Below, one piece after another: positions 8,920 to 17,655 of a DNA stretch of 64,000 nt. The first letter of the stretch is position 1, and the number at the start of each line of letters is the position of its first letter. Source of the DNA: Rhizobium brockwellii (GTDB lineage: Bacteria; Pseudomonadota; Alphaproteobacteria; Rhizobiales; Rhizobiaceae); contig NZ_CP053440.1 of the NCBI RefSeq assembly GCF_000769405.2, positions 907,706-971,705 on the forward strand, read 5' to 3'. The notes under the pieces are model-generated. The model was not told the origin of the DNA and did no database searches. It worked only from the letters and a program-made list of their open reading frames with translations. Position numbers and translations under genes: made by a program.

Positions 8920-8946
8920 AAGCCGCCCGCTCATGGCGGGCGGCTT
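8920..8946 (+). terminator. stem-loop after the binding-protein gene
   Basis: A perfect 11-bp inverted repeat, arms 8920-8930 and 8936-8946 with a 5-nt loop, just after the stop of the binding-protein gene and before the permease gene. There is no run of T, so it looks more like an mRNA-stabilising or attenuating hairpin that keeps the binding protein more abundant than the membrane parts. Confidence 0.6.
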
Positions 8947-9003
8947 ACCAAGGCTCCGTCGGACGGCGGCGTCTGCGCCGGGCAAGAATTCATGGGGATC
9001 TGA

Positions 9004-10539
9004 ATGAACTGGCTTGAAAATCTGCGCCGCAGCTTCCTGGACTGGGATGCCATGGCGGAAGTTCTGCCGAGCATGATCAGCGTCGGCCTGAAGAATACGT
9101 TGATCCTAGCCGCCGCCTCGACCGTGCTCGGCGTCGCTATTGGCATGGCTCTCGCCGTGATGGGCATTTCGCAGTCCCGCTGGCTGCGGCTGCCGGCGCG
9201 CATCTATACCGATGTTTTCCGTGGGCTGCCGGCGATCGTCACGATTCTGATCATCGGCCAGGGTTTTGCCCGGATCGGGCGTGAGATCTTCGGTCCGTCG
9301 CCATTTCCGCTCGGCATCCTGGCGCTCAGCCTGATCGCCGGAGCCTATATCGGTGAAATCTTCCGGTCGGGCATTCAAAGTGTCGAACGCGGCCAGATGG
9401 AAGCCTGCCGGGCGCTCAGCATGAGCCACGGGCAGGGCATGCGCCTGATCGTCATCCCGCAAGGCATCAGGCGGGTTCTGCCGGCGCTGGTCAATCAATT
9501 CATCGGAAACGTCAAGGATTCCAGCCTTGTCTATTTCCTGGGGTTGCTCGCCTCCGAGCGGGAGCTCTTCCGTGTCGGCCAGGATCAGGCTGTCGTCACC
9601 GGCAATCTGTCACCGCTGCTGCTGGCGGGCATCTTCTATCTCGTCATCACCGTGCCGCTGACCCACTTCGTCAATTATATCGATGCGAGACTGCGGCTCG
9701 GAAAACAAGGGCGCGGCTCCAGTGCTGCGAGCGGATTGGTCGAGGTAAGCGAACTGCGGGCCGCTGCCGGCCCGCATCCCACGGGCACGGCCGAGGAGAG
9801 TACGCCTCGCTTCAAAGGCGGCGCCCTGAACATCCGGGACCTCACCATGGCCTATGGCGATCTCGACGTGCTGAAGGGTGTCGATCTCGACATCGCCGCC
9901 GGTACGGTCACCTGCATTATCGGCCCTTCCGGTTCGGGAAAATCGACGCTGCTGCGCTGCATGAACAGGCTTGTCGAGCCGAAGGGCGGCGACATCCTGC
10001 TGGATGGCGAGAGCATCCTGGCGATGAAGCCGGAGAGATTGCGCCGGCGTGTGGGCATGGTGTTCCAGCACTTCAACCTTTTTCCCGACCACACCGCACT
10101 CGAGAACGTCATGCTTTCGCTGACCAAGATCAAGAAGATGCCAAGGCAGGAGGCGCGGCGCATCGCCGAGGCGCGTCTGGCCGAGGTCGGTCTCGCAGAG
10201 CGTAGGGATCATCGGCCCGCAGGTCTGTCAGGTGGGCAGCAGCAGCGCGTCGCCATCGCACGGGCTCTGGCCATGGATCCGGAGGTCATGCTGTTCGACG
10301 AAGTGACGAGTGCGCTCGATCCAGAACTGGTGAAGGGCGTGCTCGACCTGATGGCCGCCCTCGGCCGCCAGGGCATGACGATGGCCGTGGTGACGCACGA
10401 GATGGGATTTGCGCGCAGGGTGGCCGATCAGGTCGTCTTCATGGATGAGGGCCGCATCGTCGAGGCCGGCTGCCCGCAGCAGATCTTCGACAATCCCCGA
10501 AGCGAGCGGCTGAAGCGCTTCCTTGCTGAAGTTCTCTGA
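9004..10539 (+). CDS. fused amino-acid ABC permease-ATPase
   Basis: A 511-residue protein; ATG 9004 follows GGGGATC. Residues 1-235 are a HisM/GlnP-type permease with about five helices and the EAA loop near 114-153 ([22 protein letters not shown]). A polar linker spans 236-275. Residues 276-511 are a polar amino acid ABC ATPase: Walker [10 protein letters not shown] at 307-315, Q-loop FQHFNLF, signature LSGGQQQ at 408-414, Walker B VMLFDE at 428-433, and the H-loop VTHEM. No key residue is missing. Such fusions usually replace two genes, and no second permease is here, so a homodimer of the fusion may form the importer. Confidence 0.93.
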   Translation: MNWLENLRRSFLDWDAMAEVLPSMISVGLKNTLILAAASTVLGVAIGMALAVMGISQSRWLRLPARIYTDVFRGLPAIVTILIIGQGFARIGREIFGPSPFPLGILALSLIAGAYIGEIFRSGIQSVERGQMEACRALSMSHGQGMRLIVIPQGIRRVLPALVNQFIGNVKDSSLVYFLGLLASERELFRVGQDQAVVTGNLSPLLLAGIFYLVITVPLTHFVNYIDARLRLGKQGRGSSAASGLVEVSELRAAAGPHPTGTAEESTPRFKGGALNIRDLTMAYGDLDVLKGVDLDIAAGTVTCIIGPSGSGKSTLLRCMNRLVEPKGGDILLDGESILAMKPERLRRRVGMVFQHFNLFPDHTALENVMLSLTKIKKMPRQEARRIAEARLAEVGLAERRDHRPAGLSGGQQQRVAIARALAMDPEVMLFDEVTSALDPELVKGVLDLMAALGRQGMTMAVVTHEMGFARRVADQVVFMDEGRIVEAGCPQQIFDNPRSERLKRFLAEVL

Positions 10540-10634
10540 AGCGCCGGAGGCAACGCATGGTGCCCCCGGTCGTCCTGACGGCGGATGCGCCGGATTTCGT
10601 TCGATGTAGCAAGAGCAGAAACAAGGTTATCGAC

Positions 10635-11771
10635 ATGAACGCTTCCACCAAACCTTCGAAGGTCGTCGTCATCGGCGGCGGGATCTTTGGCGTCTCGACC
10701 GCTGTCCATCTGGCACGGCTCGGGGTCCGCACCGTGCTCATCAATGACGGCCCGCTCGCCAACGGCGCCTCCGGCCGTTCGCTCGCCTGGCTCAACTCGG
10801 CGCGCAAACGCTCCGATGCCTATCACCGTCTGCGTTTGGCCGGCTTAGATCGCTATCGCACGCTGGCGGTGAGGTATCCCGATGCTCCGTGGCTGCGCTT
10901 CGACGGCGGCTTGACCTGGGATGCGGACGATACCGCCAACGAGATCGCCGAGATCTTCGACTATGAGCGCGATCTCGGCTATCACGCGCAATGGCTTGCC
11001 CCGCAAAGAATTGCCGCGGCGACGCCGGGTGTCGATGCAAGTGTGGTGACGCCGCAAGGCGCGATCTTCAATCCCGGGGAGGGCTGGGTCGATCTTCCGT
11101 CCTTGATCGCTACGCTTGCGGAAGAATTCCGCACGCTGGGCGGTGAGATTATCACGGACGCGGGTCGCGCGACGGTCGATGTTGAAGGCGGACGTGCCCG
11201 TGGTGTGATCACCGCGAATGGCATGCGCCGCGATGCGGATGCCGTGCTGCTTGCTGCCGGCGGCGACGTCCCCGCAATCGTGGCCGAGGCCGGCCAGCAT
11301 ATCGAGGACGCAACGCCTGTCGCGCTTCTCGTCCGAACCAAGCCGATCCGCCATCCGCTGAAGGCTGTGCTCAACACCCCTCGCATTGCCATCCGACCAA
11401 CGCCCAGCGGCGGCTTCGCGCTCGATTCCGCCTGGTCCGAGGAAGAGGTGAGCGTGAAGCCCGACGGCAGCTATGATGTCAGGCAATCGACGCTGGAGGG
11501 GTTGCTGCGCGAGGCCTCAAGGGTTCTCGAAGGTAATCCGCAACTAGAGATCGAAGATTATGGGGTCGGCCCGAAGCCCATCCCGGGCGATGGCGAGCCG
11601 GTCTTCGGCGAGCTGCCGTCGATCCCGGGTTACTTCGTCGCCTTCAGCCATAGCGGCGCCACCCTCGGCCTGATTGCCGGCGAACTGCTGGCGGACGAGA
11701 TCGTCACTGGACGCCGGCATCCGCTGCTGGCGGAATTTCGGCCGGAGCGTTTCAGCGCGTCGCGAAGATGA
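10635..11771 (+). CDS. FAD-dependent amine/amino-acid oxidoreductase (DAO family)
   Basis: A 378-residue protein with an N-terminal dinucleotide-binding motif (VVVIGGGIFGVSTAVHLARLG) and DAO-family features: NGASGRSLAWLNSAR, a middle substrate domain, and the C-terminal VAFSHSGATLGLIAGELLA flavin contact. Substrate could be a D-amino acid, an N-methyl amino acid or a related secondary amine delivered by the transporter. ATG 10557, 78 bp upstream, follows a better GGAGG site 18 bp after the previous stop and would add 26 residues; ATG 10635 is chosen because it places the FAD motif at the usual distance from the N-terminus. Last gene of the LacI-controlled operon. Confidence 0.88.
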   Translation: MNASTKPSKVVVIGGGIFGVSTAVHLARLGVRTVLINDGPLANGASGRSLAWLNSARKRSDAYHRLRLAGLDRYRTLAVRYPDAPWLRFDGGLTWDADDTANEIAEIFDYERDLGYHAQWLAPQRIAAATPGVDASVVTPQGAIFNPGEGWVDLPSLIATLAEEFRTLGGEIITDAGRATVDVEGGRARGVITANGMRRDADAVLLAAGGDVPAIVAEAGQHIEDATPVALLVRTKPIRHPLKAVLNTPRIAIRPTPSGGFALDSAWSEEEVSVKPDGSYDVRQSTLEGLLREASRVLEGNPQLEIEDYGVGPKPIPGDGEPVFGELPSIPGYFVAFSHSGATLGLIAGELLADEIVTGRRHPLLAEFRPERFSASRR

Positions 11772-11845
11772 AGGCAGGAGCGGAGGCCGATGCATCCTTC
11801 TGAGCCCTCGAGCGTTCTATCGCCAGGAACAACTGGAGACGAATT

Positions 11846-12352
11846 ATGTTCAAGGAAGAACTCGGGGACACCGGCACAAACAAGGATATGCGCGATGGTG
11901 TGGAAACCGCGCCGGCCTCCTTCGAAGAGGCGAGCATCAACCCTGATCTTATCAGACGTGAGGGTTTCGCGAGCGACGCCGAATATCGGGCATACATTGC
12001 GACGCTCGGCGATTACGCTTCCGTTGGAGACACCGTCGATGAGCCCCTCCCGATCTACGAAGGTCATGTCCTGGAAGGCCGTCTGCAAGAACTGAGAGAA
12101 GAGATCGAAAACCTTCGCGCTCGCCTTCACGTGATCCAACATCAGGCCGCGACCGTCGTTACGGAGAACGTCCGATGGGCCGATGCAAGCGCTCATGCGC
12201 AGCTCGGCAATCAGCCCTGGCTCAAGCTGGCAGCCGCAATGGCGGCGACCTTCGTCGTCACGAGGGGCATCAGGCGACTGCCTCTGGGCGCCGTGGCGAC
12301 GACGGCGTTTCCGTTGGTGGCGGCGGTGATGAACCGGAAGCTCGCCCGGTGA
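11846..12352 (+). CDS. coiled-coil membrane-anchored protein, unknown function
   Basis: A 168-residue protein starting at ATG 11846, with GGAGACG upstream. Order: a polar acidic N-terminus, a coiled coil at about residues 78-100 (LQELREEIENLRARLHVIQ), then hydrophobic stretches near 128-140 and 147-163 and a basic end (MNRKLAR). The plan is like the protein at 3874-4287, but without evident identity. It may belong to the preceding operon or stand alone. No family is recognised. Confidence 0.65.
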   Translation: MFKEELGDTGTNKDMRDGVETAPASFEEASINPDLIRREGFASDAEYRAYIATLGDYASVGDTVDEPLPIYEGHVLEGRLQELREEIENLRARLHVIQHQAATVVTENVRWADASAHAQLGNQPWLKLAAAMAATFVVTRGIRRLPLGAVATTAFPLVAAVMNRKLAR

Positions 12353-12375
12353 AAGTCGTCAGTGTCGATGACTGA

Positions 12376-13104
12376 TCAGGCGAAGCCGATTTCCGCGAGC
12401 AGAGGCAGGTGGTCCGAGGCAATCCTTGTCAGGCGGTTTTCCAGGACCGCCGCCTGTTTGACGATGAGATCGTCAGTGACGAAGATGTGGTCGAGGCGCA
12501 TCAGTGGGTAGCGCGAGGGAAAGGTCGCTCTCGGCGCGGCGCTGCCTGCGAGCTGGGCGTCTTTCAATGAGCGCGCGGCAAGTCGGTAAGTCGCCGATGA
12601 CGGAATGGCGTTGAAATCGCCGCAGAGGATGGTGGGAAGAGGTTCATCCGCCGTGCCGCGTAGCCAGCCGGGGTTCAGCAATGTCGTCATCTGCCGGATG
12701 CGCTCGCGGCCACGAAGGCCGAGATGGGTGTTGACGACGAGCAGTTTTCTGTCGCCGACCACTATTTCGACGGAAATGGCGCCGCGCTGTTCGCCGATGG
12801 ATGGCAATGGTCCGGCCTTGACCGCGCCTGTCGGCAGCGAAGTGATGATCGCATCGCCATACTGCTCCTCGGCGATCGATAGCGCCGGATGGAAATGAGC
12901 CTGCATCTTCAAAAGCGAGGCGATCGCATGGGCCTGGTCGACGCCGCCGGTCCTGCGCCTGAGGACGTCGACCTCCTGAAGAGCGACGATATCAGCCTCG
13001 GCCTCGGCGATGACAGAAGCGATGCGGCCGGGATCGAGCTTCCGGTCGCCCCCGATACAACTGTGCACGTTATAGGTCAGGATTTTGATTGATTGATCCG
13101 GCAT
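12376..13104 (-). CDS. endonuclease/exonuclease/phosphatase-family hydrolase (YbhP-like)
   Basis: A 242-residue protein from ATG 13104. A longer frame reaching 13215 is rejected because it would run into the divergent gene at 13199. Metal-dependent EEP motifs are present: ILTYNVHSC, the LQEVD glutamate, NTHLGL, GDFNAIPSS and the end SDHLPLLAEI with the catalytic Asp-His. The family cleaves phosphodiester bonds in nucleic acids or phospholipid headgroups. Next to a PLD and a YbhN-like protein, a lipid role is plausible, as guessed for E. coli ybhP. Confidence 0.88.
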   Translation of the reverse strand: MPDQSIKILTYNVHSCIGGDRKLDPGRIASVIAEAEADIVALQEVDVLRRRTGGVDQAHAIASLLKMQAHFHPALSIAEEQYGDAIITSLPTGAVKAGPLPSIGEQRGAISVEIVVGDRKLLVVNTHLGLRGRERIRQMTTLLNPGWLRGTADEPLPTILCGDFNAIPSSATYRLAARSLKDAQLAGSAAPRATFPSRYPLMRLDHIFVTDDLIVKQAAVLENRLTRIASDHLPLLAEIGFA

Positions 13105-13198
13105 AGGCCCTGCTGAACTTGTTCCCCGGGGGAACACAAAACTCGTTTGATCGTTCCCGATTATCGAACCATCGCGCTCGCACTCCTGAGGACAATCG

Positions 13199-14161
13199 AT
13201 GAGCTTGAAAAGCATGATATGGAATGGACTGCTCGTTGTTGCCCTTTGTCTTGCGGTCTTTCTCCTCTATCGAATCTTTCAACAATATAGCCTCGATCAG
13301 ATCGTCCAATCGGTTCGCAGCATACCTCTTTCGACCTTTTGCACTGCACTTCTCTTTGCGGCGGCGTCCTATCTGTGCCTCAGCTGCTTCGACCTCCTGG
13401 CTATCCGCTCGCTCGGCAAATCCTTGCCCTACCGGAACATCCTGCTCGCCTCGTTCATCAGCCTTTCGCTCGGCCACAATATCGGCTTTGCCGGGCTGAG
13501 CAGCGGCGCCTTTCGCTATCGTTTCTACTCGCGCTGGGGGCTGACAGCGGAGGACGTGGCGAAGATCATCCTGTTTTGCGGTGTCACGGTAGGGCTCGGG
13601 CTGATCACACTTGGCGGCATCGCCATGATCGTCAATCCCGGCGATGCAGGGCGCTTGCTGCGCATCGACCCGGCAAGTGTACGCATCTTCGGTTTGCTGG
13701 CGCTGGTCGTGCCGGCGGTCTATGCGGGCCTGGCGTTTTTCATCCGCGGCACGTTGCGGCTGTGGCGCTGGTCGTTTCAGTTGCCGCGATTTTCGATCGC
13801 GGTCGCACAGGTTGCGGTCGGGACGATCAATTTCATGCTCGTGTCGGCCTGTTTGCACCAGATGCTCTCTGCCTTCGGCGACGTTGCCTTCTTCAGGTCG
13901 GTGACGGCTTACGTGCTCGCCAATTCGGCGATCCTTGCAACGCATGTTCCGGGCGGTCTCGGCGTGCTCGAGGCGACGGTCTCCTATGTCGTGCCGAAGG
14001 AGGCGTCGATCGGCGCTTTGATTGCGTTTCGCTGCGCCTATTTCTTCATTCCACTGGCGCTCGGCACGACGCTGCTCGTCATCAGCGAGGTCGTTTTCCG
14101 ACGGACGTCACGCGGGGCGAATGAGGAGGCGGACGAGCGCGCCGAGGCCCAGTCGGTTTAA
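13199..14161 (+). CDS. YbhN-like integral membrane protein (LPG-synthase TM family)
   Basis: A 320-residue protein with about eight hydrophobic helices and motifs of the UPF0104/lysylphosphatidylglycerol-synthase membrane domain: SLGHNIGFAGLSSGAFRYRFY near residues 90-110 and ATHVPGGLGVLEATVSYVVP near 250-270. It lacks the soluble aminoacyltransferase domain. In E. coli the related YbhN is encoded with YbhP and the cardiolipin synthase ClsB; here the other two families flank it. A role in membrane lipid handling is inferred. Its 3' end overlaps the convergent PLD gene by 54 bp. No strong Shine-Dalgarno is seen; GAGGACAATCG is nearest. Confidence 0.88.
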   Translation: MSLKSMIWNGLLVVALCLAVFLLYRIFQQYSLDQIVQSVRSIPLSTFCTALLFAAASYLCLSCFDLLAIRSLGKSLPYRNILLASFISLSLGHNIGFAGLSSGAFRYRFYSRWGLTAEDVAKIILFCGVTVGLGLITLGGIAMIVNPGDAGRLLRIDPASVRIFGLLALVVPAVYAGLAFFIRGTLRLWRWSFQLPRFSIAVAQVAVGTINFMLVSACLHQMLSAFGDVAFFRSVTAYVLANSAILATHVPGGLGVLEATVSYVVPKEASIGALIAFRCAYFFIPLALGTTLLVISEVVFRRTSRGANEEADERAEAQSV

Positions 14162-15631
14162 AACTGTGAACGGTCGAACCGGGTCGAAGATCGCCGTGCC
14201 TGAAATCGGTGAAATGCTGCCCGACAGCTCGACGGTGAATTCCCGTAAACCCCGAGGCCCGTCATTGAGCGCGTCGACCGCCTCGATCAACGAGCCGCTC
14301 TGCATAAGGGCTGCGGCGAAGGTTTCCGGGGTGGTTCCGAGATATTCCGAAAGCAGGCGATTGCGCAGATCCACGATCGCGCGGCGGTGCTCGTCATTAC
14401 CTGCCTCGAACAACATGTCGCATTCGCCATCCAGCCCTTCCGAGCGATTGTTGAGATTGGAGGAGCCGATGCGGACCAGCTCGTCATCGGCGATGATCAG
14501 TTTGGAATGGACGAGCACCTCCACCTCGCTCGCTTTCGCCGTTACCCGCCCGGGCACGATTGGCCCGGGCACGACGGCATAGTAGACGCGCAGGCGATCG
14601 GCGCGGTCGGCGCGTTTGAGGCGGCGGATGACGCGGTCGCGATTGCCGCCCATGACAAGCTTTTCGATCAGCCCATGAGAACTGCGCGTGCAGATGATGA
14701 CGACTTCGGGGCCGTCCTCCTCCTGCAGCCGCGCGGCAATGGCGTCGGCGACGCGGAAGGAGGCGAGATATTGCGCCTCGATGTAAAGCTGCCGCCGCGC
14801 CCGGGCGATGACGTCCAATGTCATGGCGATGCCGTCGCTGATGCCGGGGCGAAAAGCGGTCGACGGCTCCGTCAGCGCGAAGCTGACCGCGATCTCCCTC
14901 GTCGAAACGGCGAGATCGTCCGGCCAGGAAAAGGGGACATCTTCGGCCAACGGCAGGTGGTTTTCACCGGTGGCGTTTTCCCAGCGCCGCCTGGCGATAT
15001 CGCCGATCAACCTCGCAGCGTCGCCGGTCACCATTGCCTGAACGTCGTGCAGCGGATCGTATGAAACGCCCTTGGGGTCACGTCGCAATTTATCCTTGGC
15101 GCGGTGGAGCCAGGTGTCCCATCGCCGCGATGTCAGGTCCATGCCGCCGATGAAGGAGACGGCATCGTCGATGCAGACGAGCTTCTGATGGTGGCAGCCG
15201 CGCACCGCGCGCTGAAGATCGAAGCGCAGATCGATCCGCTCATTCCTTGGGAAACTCTTCTTGCGAAGCAGCCGGAGCGACTTGTCGGAATAGATGGGGC
15301 CGAGCGTCCAGACGAGGATGCGTATTTCGAGCTGCGGATTTGCGGCCGCCAGCTCATGCAGCAGGTCGGACAGGGTCTCGTCGGATTTATCAGGTTCCAT
15401 CGGGATGTCGGGGTTGAAATCCCAACCGACGATCCAGACGGTGCGCCGTGCCTGCCGCAGTGCGCGCGCCAACTCCGCAAAGTAGCTGTCGCCGTTGATC
15501 AGGAAGGTCGCCTTCGCAGCGCTGCCTTGGAGACGCAAGTCGCTCTCATCCTGTTTTTGGCGGTCGCCCGGTCGTTGTGATTTTGTCTGGGGCAAGCTCG
15601 GGTTATTGAAGATGGTTTCGAATGTCGTCAT
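14108..15631 (-). CDS. phospholipase D family protein (ClsB-like)
   Basis: A 507-residue protein. ATG 15631 follows CCGAGGCAATC; a TTG further upstream is less likely. Two HKD motifs: HHQKLVCIDD in the first half and HSKLIIADD followed by GSSNLNNRS in the second, both with the His, Lys and Asp of the PLD active site. Bacterial members of this layout are cardiolipin synthases or phospholipases. The first half lacks the N-terminal membrane helices of ClsA, as in ClsB. The stop codon lies inside the 3' end of the convergent YbhN-like gene. Confidence 0.9.
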   Translation of the reverse strand: MTTFETIFNNPSLPQTKSQRPGDRQKQDESDLRLQGSAAKATFLINGDSYFAELARALRQARRTVWIVGWDFNPDIPMEPDKSDETLSDLLHELAAANPQLEIRILVWTLGPIYSDKSLRLLRKKSFPRNERIDLRFDLQRAVRGCHHQKLVCIDDAVSFIGGMDLTSRRWDTWLHRAKDKLRRDPKGVSYDPLHDVQAMVTGDAARLIGDIARRRWENATGENHLPLAEDVPFSWPDDLAVSTREIAVSFALTEPSTAFRPGISDGIAMTLDVIARARRQLYIEAQYLASFRVADAIAARLQEEDGPEVVIICTRSSHGLIEKLVMGGNRDRVIRRLKRADRADRLRVYYAVVPGPIVPGRVTAKASEVEVLVHSKLIIADDELVRIGSSNLNNRSEGLDGECDMLFEAGNDEHRRAIVDLRNRLLSEYLGTTPETFAAALMQSGSLIEAVDALNDGPRGLREFTVELSGSISPISGTAIFDPVRPFTVLNRLGLGALVRLLIRPA

Positions 15632-15748
15632 GATTGCCTCGGCCTCTAACTGGGAGAGCAAACGCTTGGATTATTTTTGGGTTCCCTGCGGCGCCAGATG
15701 AGTCGGTCGGGTTGGCAGGGCCGGCGATACGAAGTGCAAGGAAACGAG

Positions 15749-16993
15749 ATGTCACAACGAGCAGGCAGCGCCGATCTTCCCCTTCACGGGGGACGCGTAC
15801 CGCATTGGCTCGGCGACCGGATGACGCGGTTGGGAACGCTGGTCACCGAGGCGATCGTCCATCACTATGGCCGCGACGAATTCCTGCGCAGGCTCGCCCA
15901 TCCCTTCTGGTTCCAGTCCTTCGGCGCGGTGATGGGCATGGACTGGCATTCCTCCGGTATCACCACCAGCGTTCTCGGCGCGTTGAAGCGCGGGCTGAAG
16001 CCGCGTGCCGGCGAGCTCGGCCTGCATGTCTGCGGCGGCCGCGGCGCGCATTCTCGCAAGACGCCGCAAGAGCTCGTCTCGATCGGCGAGCGTGTCGGCC
16101 TCGACGGGGAGGAGCTCGCGACCACGAGCCGTCTCATCGCCAAGGTCGACAGCGCCGCCCTTCAGGATGGGTTCGATCTTTATCTGCACGGGTTCATCGT
16201 CGCCGATGACGGCCATTGGGTGGTTGTGCAGCAAGGCATGAACGGCGACAAGCGTCAGGCCCGGCGCTATCACTGGCTGTCGGAAGGGCTGGAGAGCTTC
16301 GTCGACTCACCGCATGCGGCAATCGAGGGAAGGAGCCAGGGCGAGATCGTCAATCTTGCCGACCGTCGCGCCGAACGCTCGCGGCGCGGTCAGCTCGATC
16401 TGCTGGCGACCCTCGGGCCCGACCGGATCATCCGTGAAGCCGCCGCACTGCGGCGTGCCGAAGCGCCGGCGCCCGAACCCGCCGAACAGCCGATGCTGCC
16501 GCACCTGATCATGCCTGCCCATCACGACGTCCGCGAAAGCGACGTCAACATGCGGCGCCTGCACGGAAATCTGGCTGCCGCGGCAGATCGCGGGCCGGCG
16601 GATTTCGAAGAGCTGCTGCTCGTTCCAGGCGTCGGCGCCCGCACGGTGAAAGCGTTGGCCATGGTCGCGGAAGTCGTCCACGGCGCCCCCTGCCGCTTTT
16701 CCGATCCCGCGCGCTTCTCGATCGCCCATGGCGGCAAGGACCGCCATCCTTTTCCGGTCCCGCTCAAGGTCTATGATGAGACGATCGCCGTGATGAAATC
16801 GGCAGTGCAGAAGGGCAGGCTCGGACGCGAGGAGGAGCTGCAGGCGCTCAAGCGCCTGGACGACCAATCCAGGCAGCTGGAACGCTATGTCACGGGTCCC
16901 GACCTCAAGGAAATCATCGCCGGCGAATTCCGTCAATCCGCCGATTTCGGCGGCCGGAGCGTCTTCGGCTGGGAGGAGCCGCCCGCAGAGTAG
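15749..16993 (+). CDS. DUF763 protein with a helix-hairpin-helix
   Basis: A 414-residue protein; ATG 15749 follows AAGGAAAC. It begins with the hallmark DUF763 string (RAGSADLPLHGGRVPHWL) and keeps other family stretches such as HPFWFQSFGAVMGMDWHSSG and HVCGGRGAHSRKTP. Residues about 287-306 (EELLLVPGVGARTVKALAM) form a helix-hairpin-helix, a DNA-contact motif of repair proteins. The family's reaction is not established as far as I know; a DNA-related role is an inference from that motif. It starts 117 bp after the PLD start, back to back, with no partner gene in the window. Confidence 0.9.
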   Translation: MSQRAGSADLPLHGGRVPHWLGDRMTRLGTLVTEAIVHHYGRDEFLRRLAHPFWFQSFGAVMGMDWHSSGITTSVLGALKRGLKPRAGELGLHVCGGRGAHSRKTPQELVSIGERVGLDGEELATTSRLIAKVDSAALQDGFDLYLHGFIVADDGHWVVVQQGMNGDKRQARRYHWLSEGLESFVDSPHAAIEGRSQGEIVNLADRRAERSRRGQLDLLATLGPDRIIREAAALRRAEAPAPEPAEQPMLPHLIMPAHHDVRESDVNMRRLHGNLAAAADRGPADFEELLLVPGVGARTVKALAMVAEVVHGAPCRFSDPARFSIAHGGKDRHPFPVPLKVYDETIAVMKSAVQKGRLGREEELQALKRLDDQSRQLERYVTGPDLKEIIAGEFRQSADFGGRSVFGWEEPPAE

Positions 16994-17015
16994 GGCACCC
17001 CTTTATGCCACTATC

Positions 17016-17465
17016 CTAACTCGCTGAGCCAGGCAGGGTGACCTCACCGTTCTCCTCTCCATCCCAGTACCGGATGGAGGATGCTGAAACCTTGATGAGA
17101 ACGATCCCGGGAGTGTCCACTCCTTCAGGAAACCACCGCTCGAGATCGGGAACCCAATGTTCTTCGAAAGCCGCCTTGTCCCGCACCAGCGAGGCGAAGC
17201 CCTCGACAGCGATGAAAATCCCCGGTTTGCCGAGCAGGCTGGGAGGCGCCGTGAACGTCAGCGAGACGGTGTCGATGCCTTCGATCTCCGTGATTTTCCT
17301 GGTGTCTCCATAGGAAAAGAACCAGGAATCCCCGTCATATTCGACGTCGCCGTTATTGCTCATCGGTCGGGCCGAGATGCGGCCCGACCCGGCGTTCGTC
17401 GACAGCATGCAGAAATCGATCTTCTTCAGCTGCGAGGATAGGTCTTCGAGGGTCATGGACGCCAT
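17016..17465 (-). CDS. pyridoxamine 5'-phosphate oxidase-fold flavin-binding protein
   Basis: A 149-residue protein from ATG 17465, with GGGAG upstream. The sequence follows the general stress protein 26/PNPOx-like split-barrel: LKKIDFCMLSTN, SARPMSNN, WFFSYGDTRKITEIE, then VSLTFTAPP and the final strands SSIRYWDG. These proteins bind FMN or F420-like cofactors; their substrate is rarely known, and the true PNPOx substrate residues are not evident. Probably cytoplasmic. It sits alone, convergent with the DUF763 gene. Confidence 0.85.
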   Translation of the reverse strand: MASMTLEDLSSQLKKIDFCMLSTNAGSGRISARPMSNNGDVEYDGDSWFFSYGDTRKITEIEGIDTVSLTFTAPPSLLGKPGIFIAVEGFASLVRDKAAFEEHWVPDLERWFPEGVDTPGIVLIKVSASSIRYWDGEENGEVTLPGSAS

Positions 17466-17655
17466 TGCGATCTCCCGGGTTTGAATGCTCGGGAGTAGCG
17501 TGCAAGCGTCCAAATTGTTCCCTGGAAGGCCCGCGTGACTGAGCCCCCATCCGTTTGATCTATTCCCGCACGGTTTAAGGATGGAAGTATGCAGGAATTC
17601 CGGGAGTTACAGCCGCGTCCCATGCGAAGCTGAAAGATAAGCAGCGCTGTAGCCC

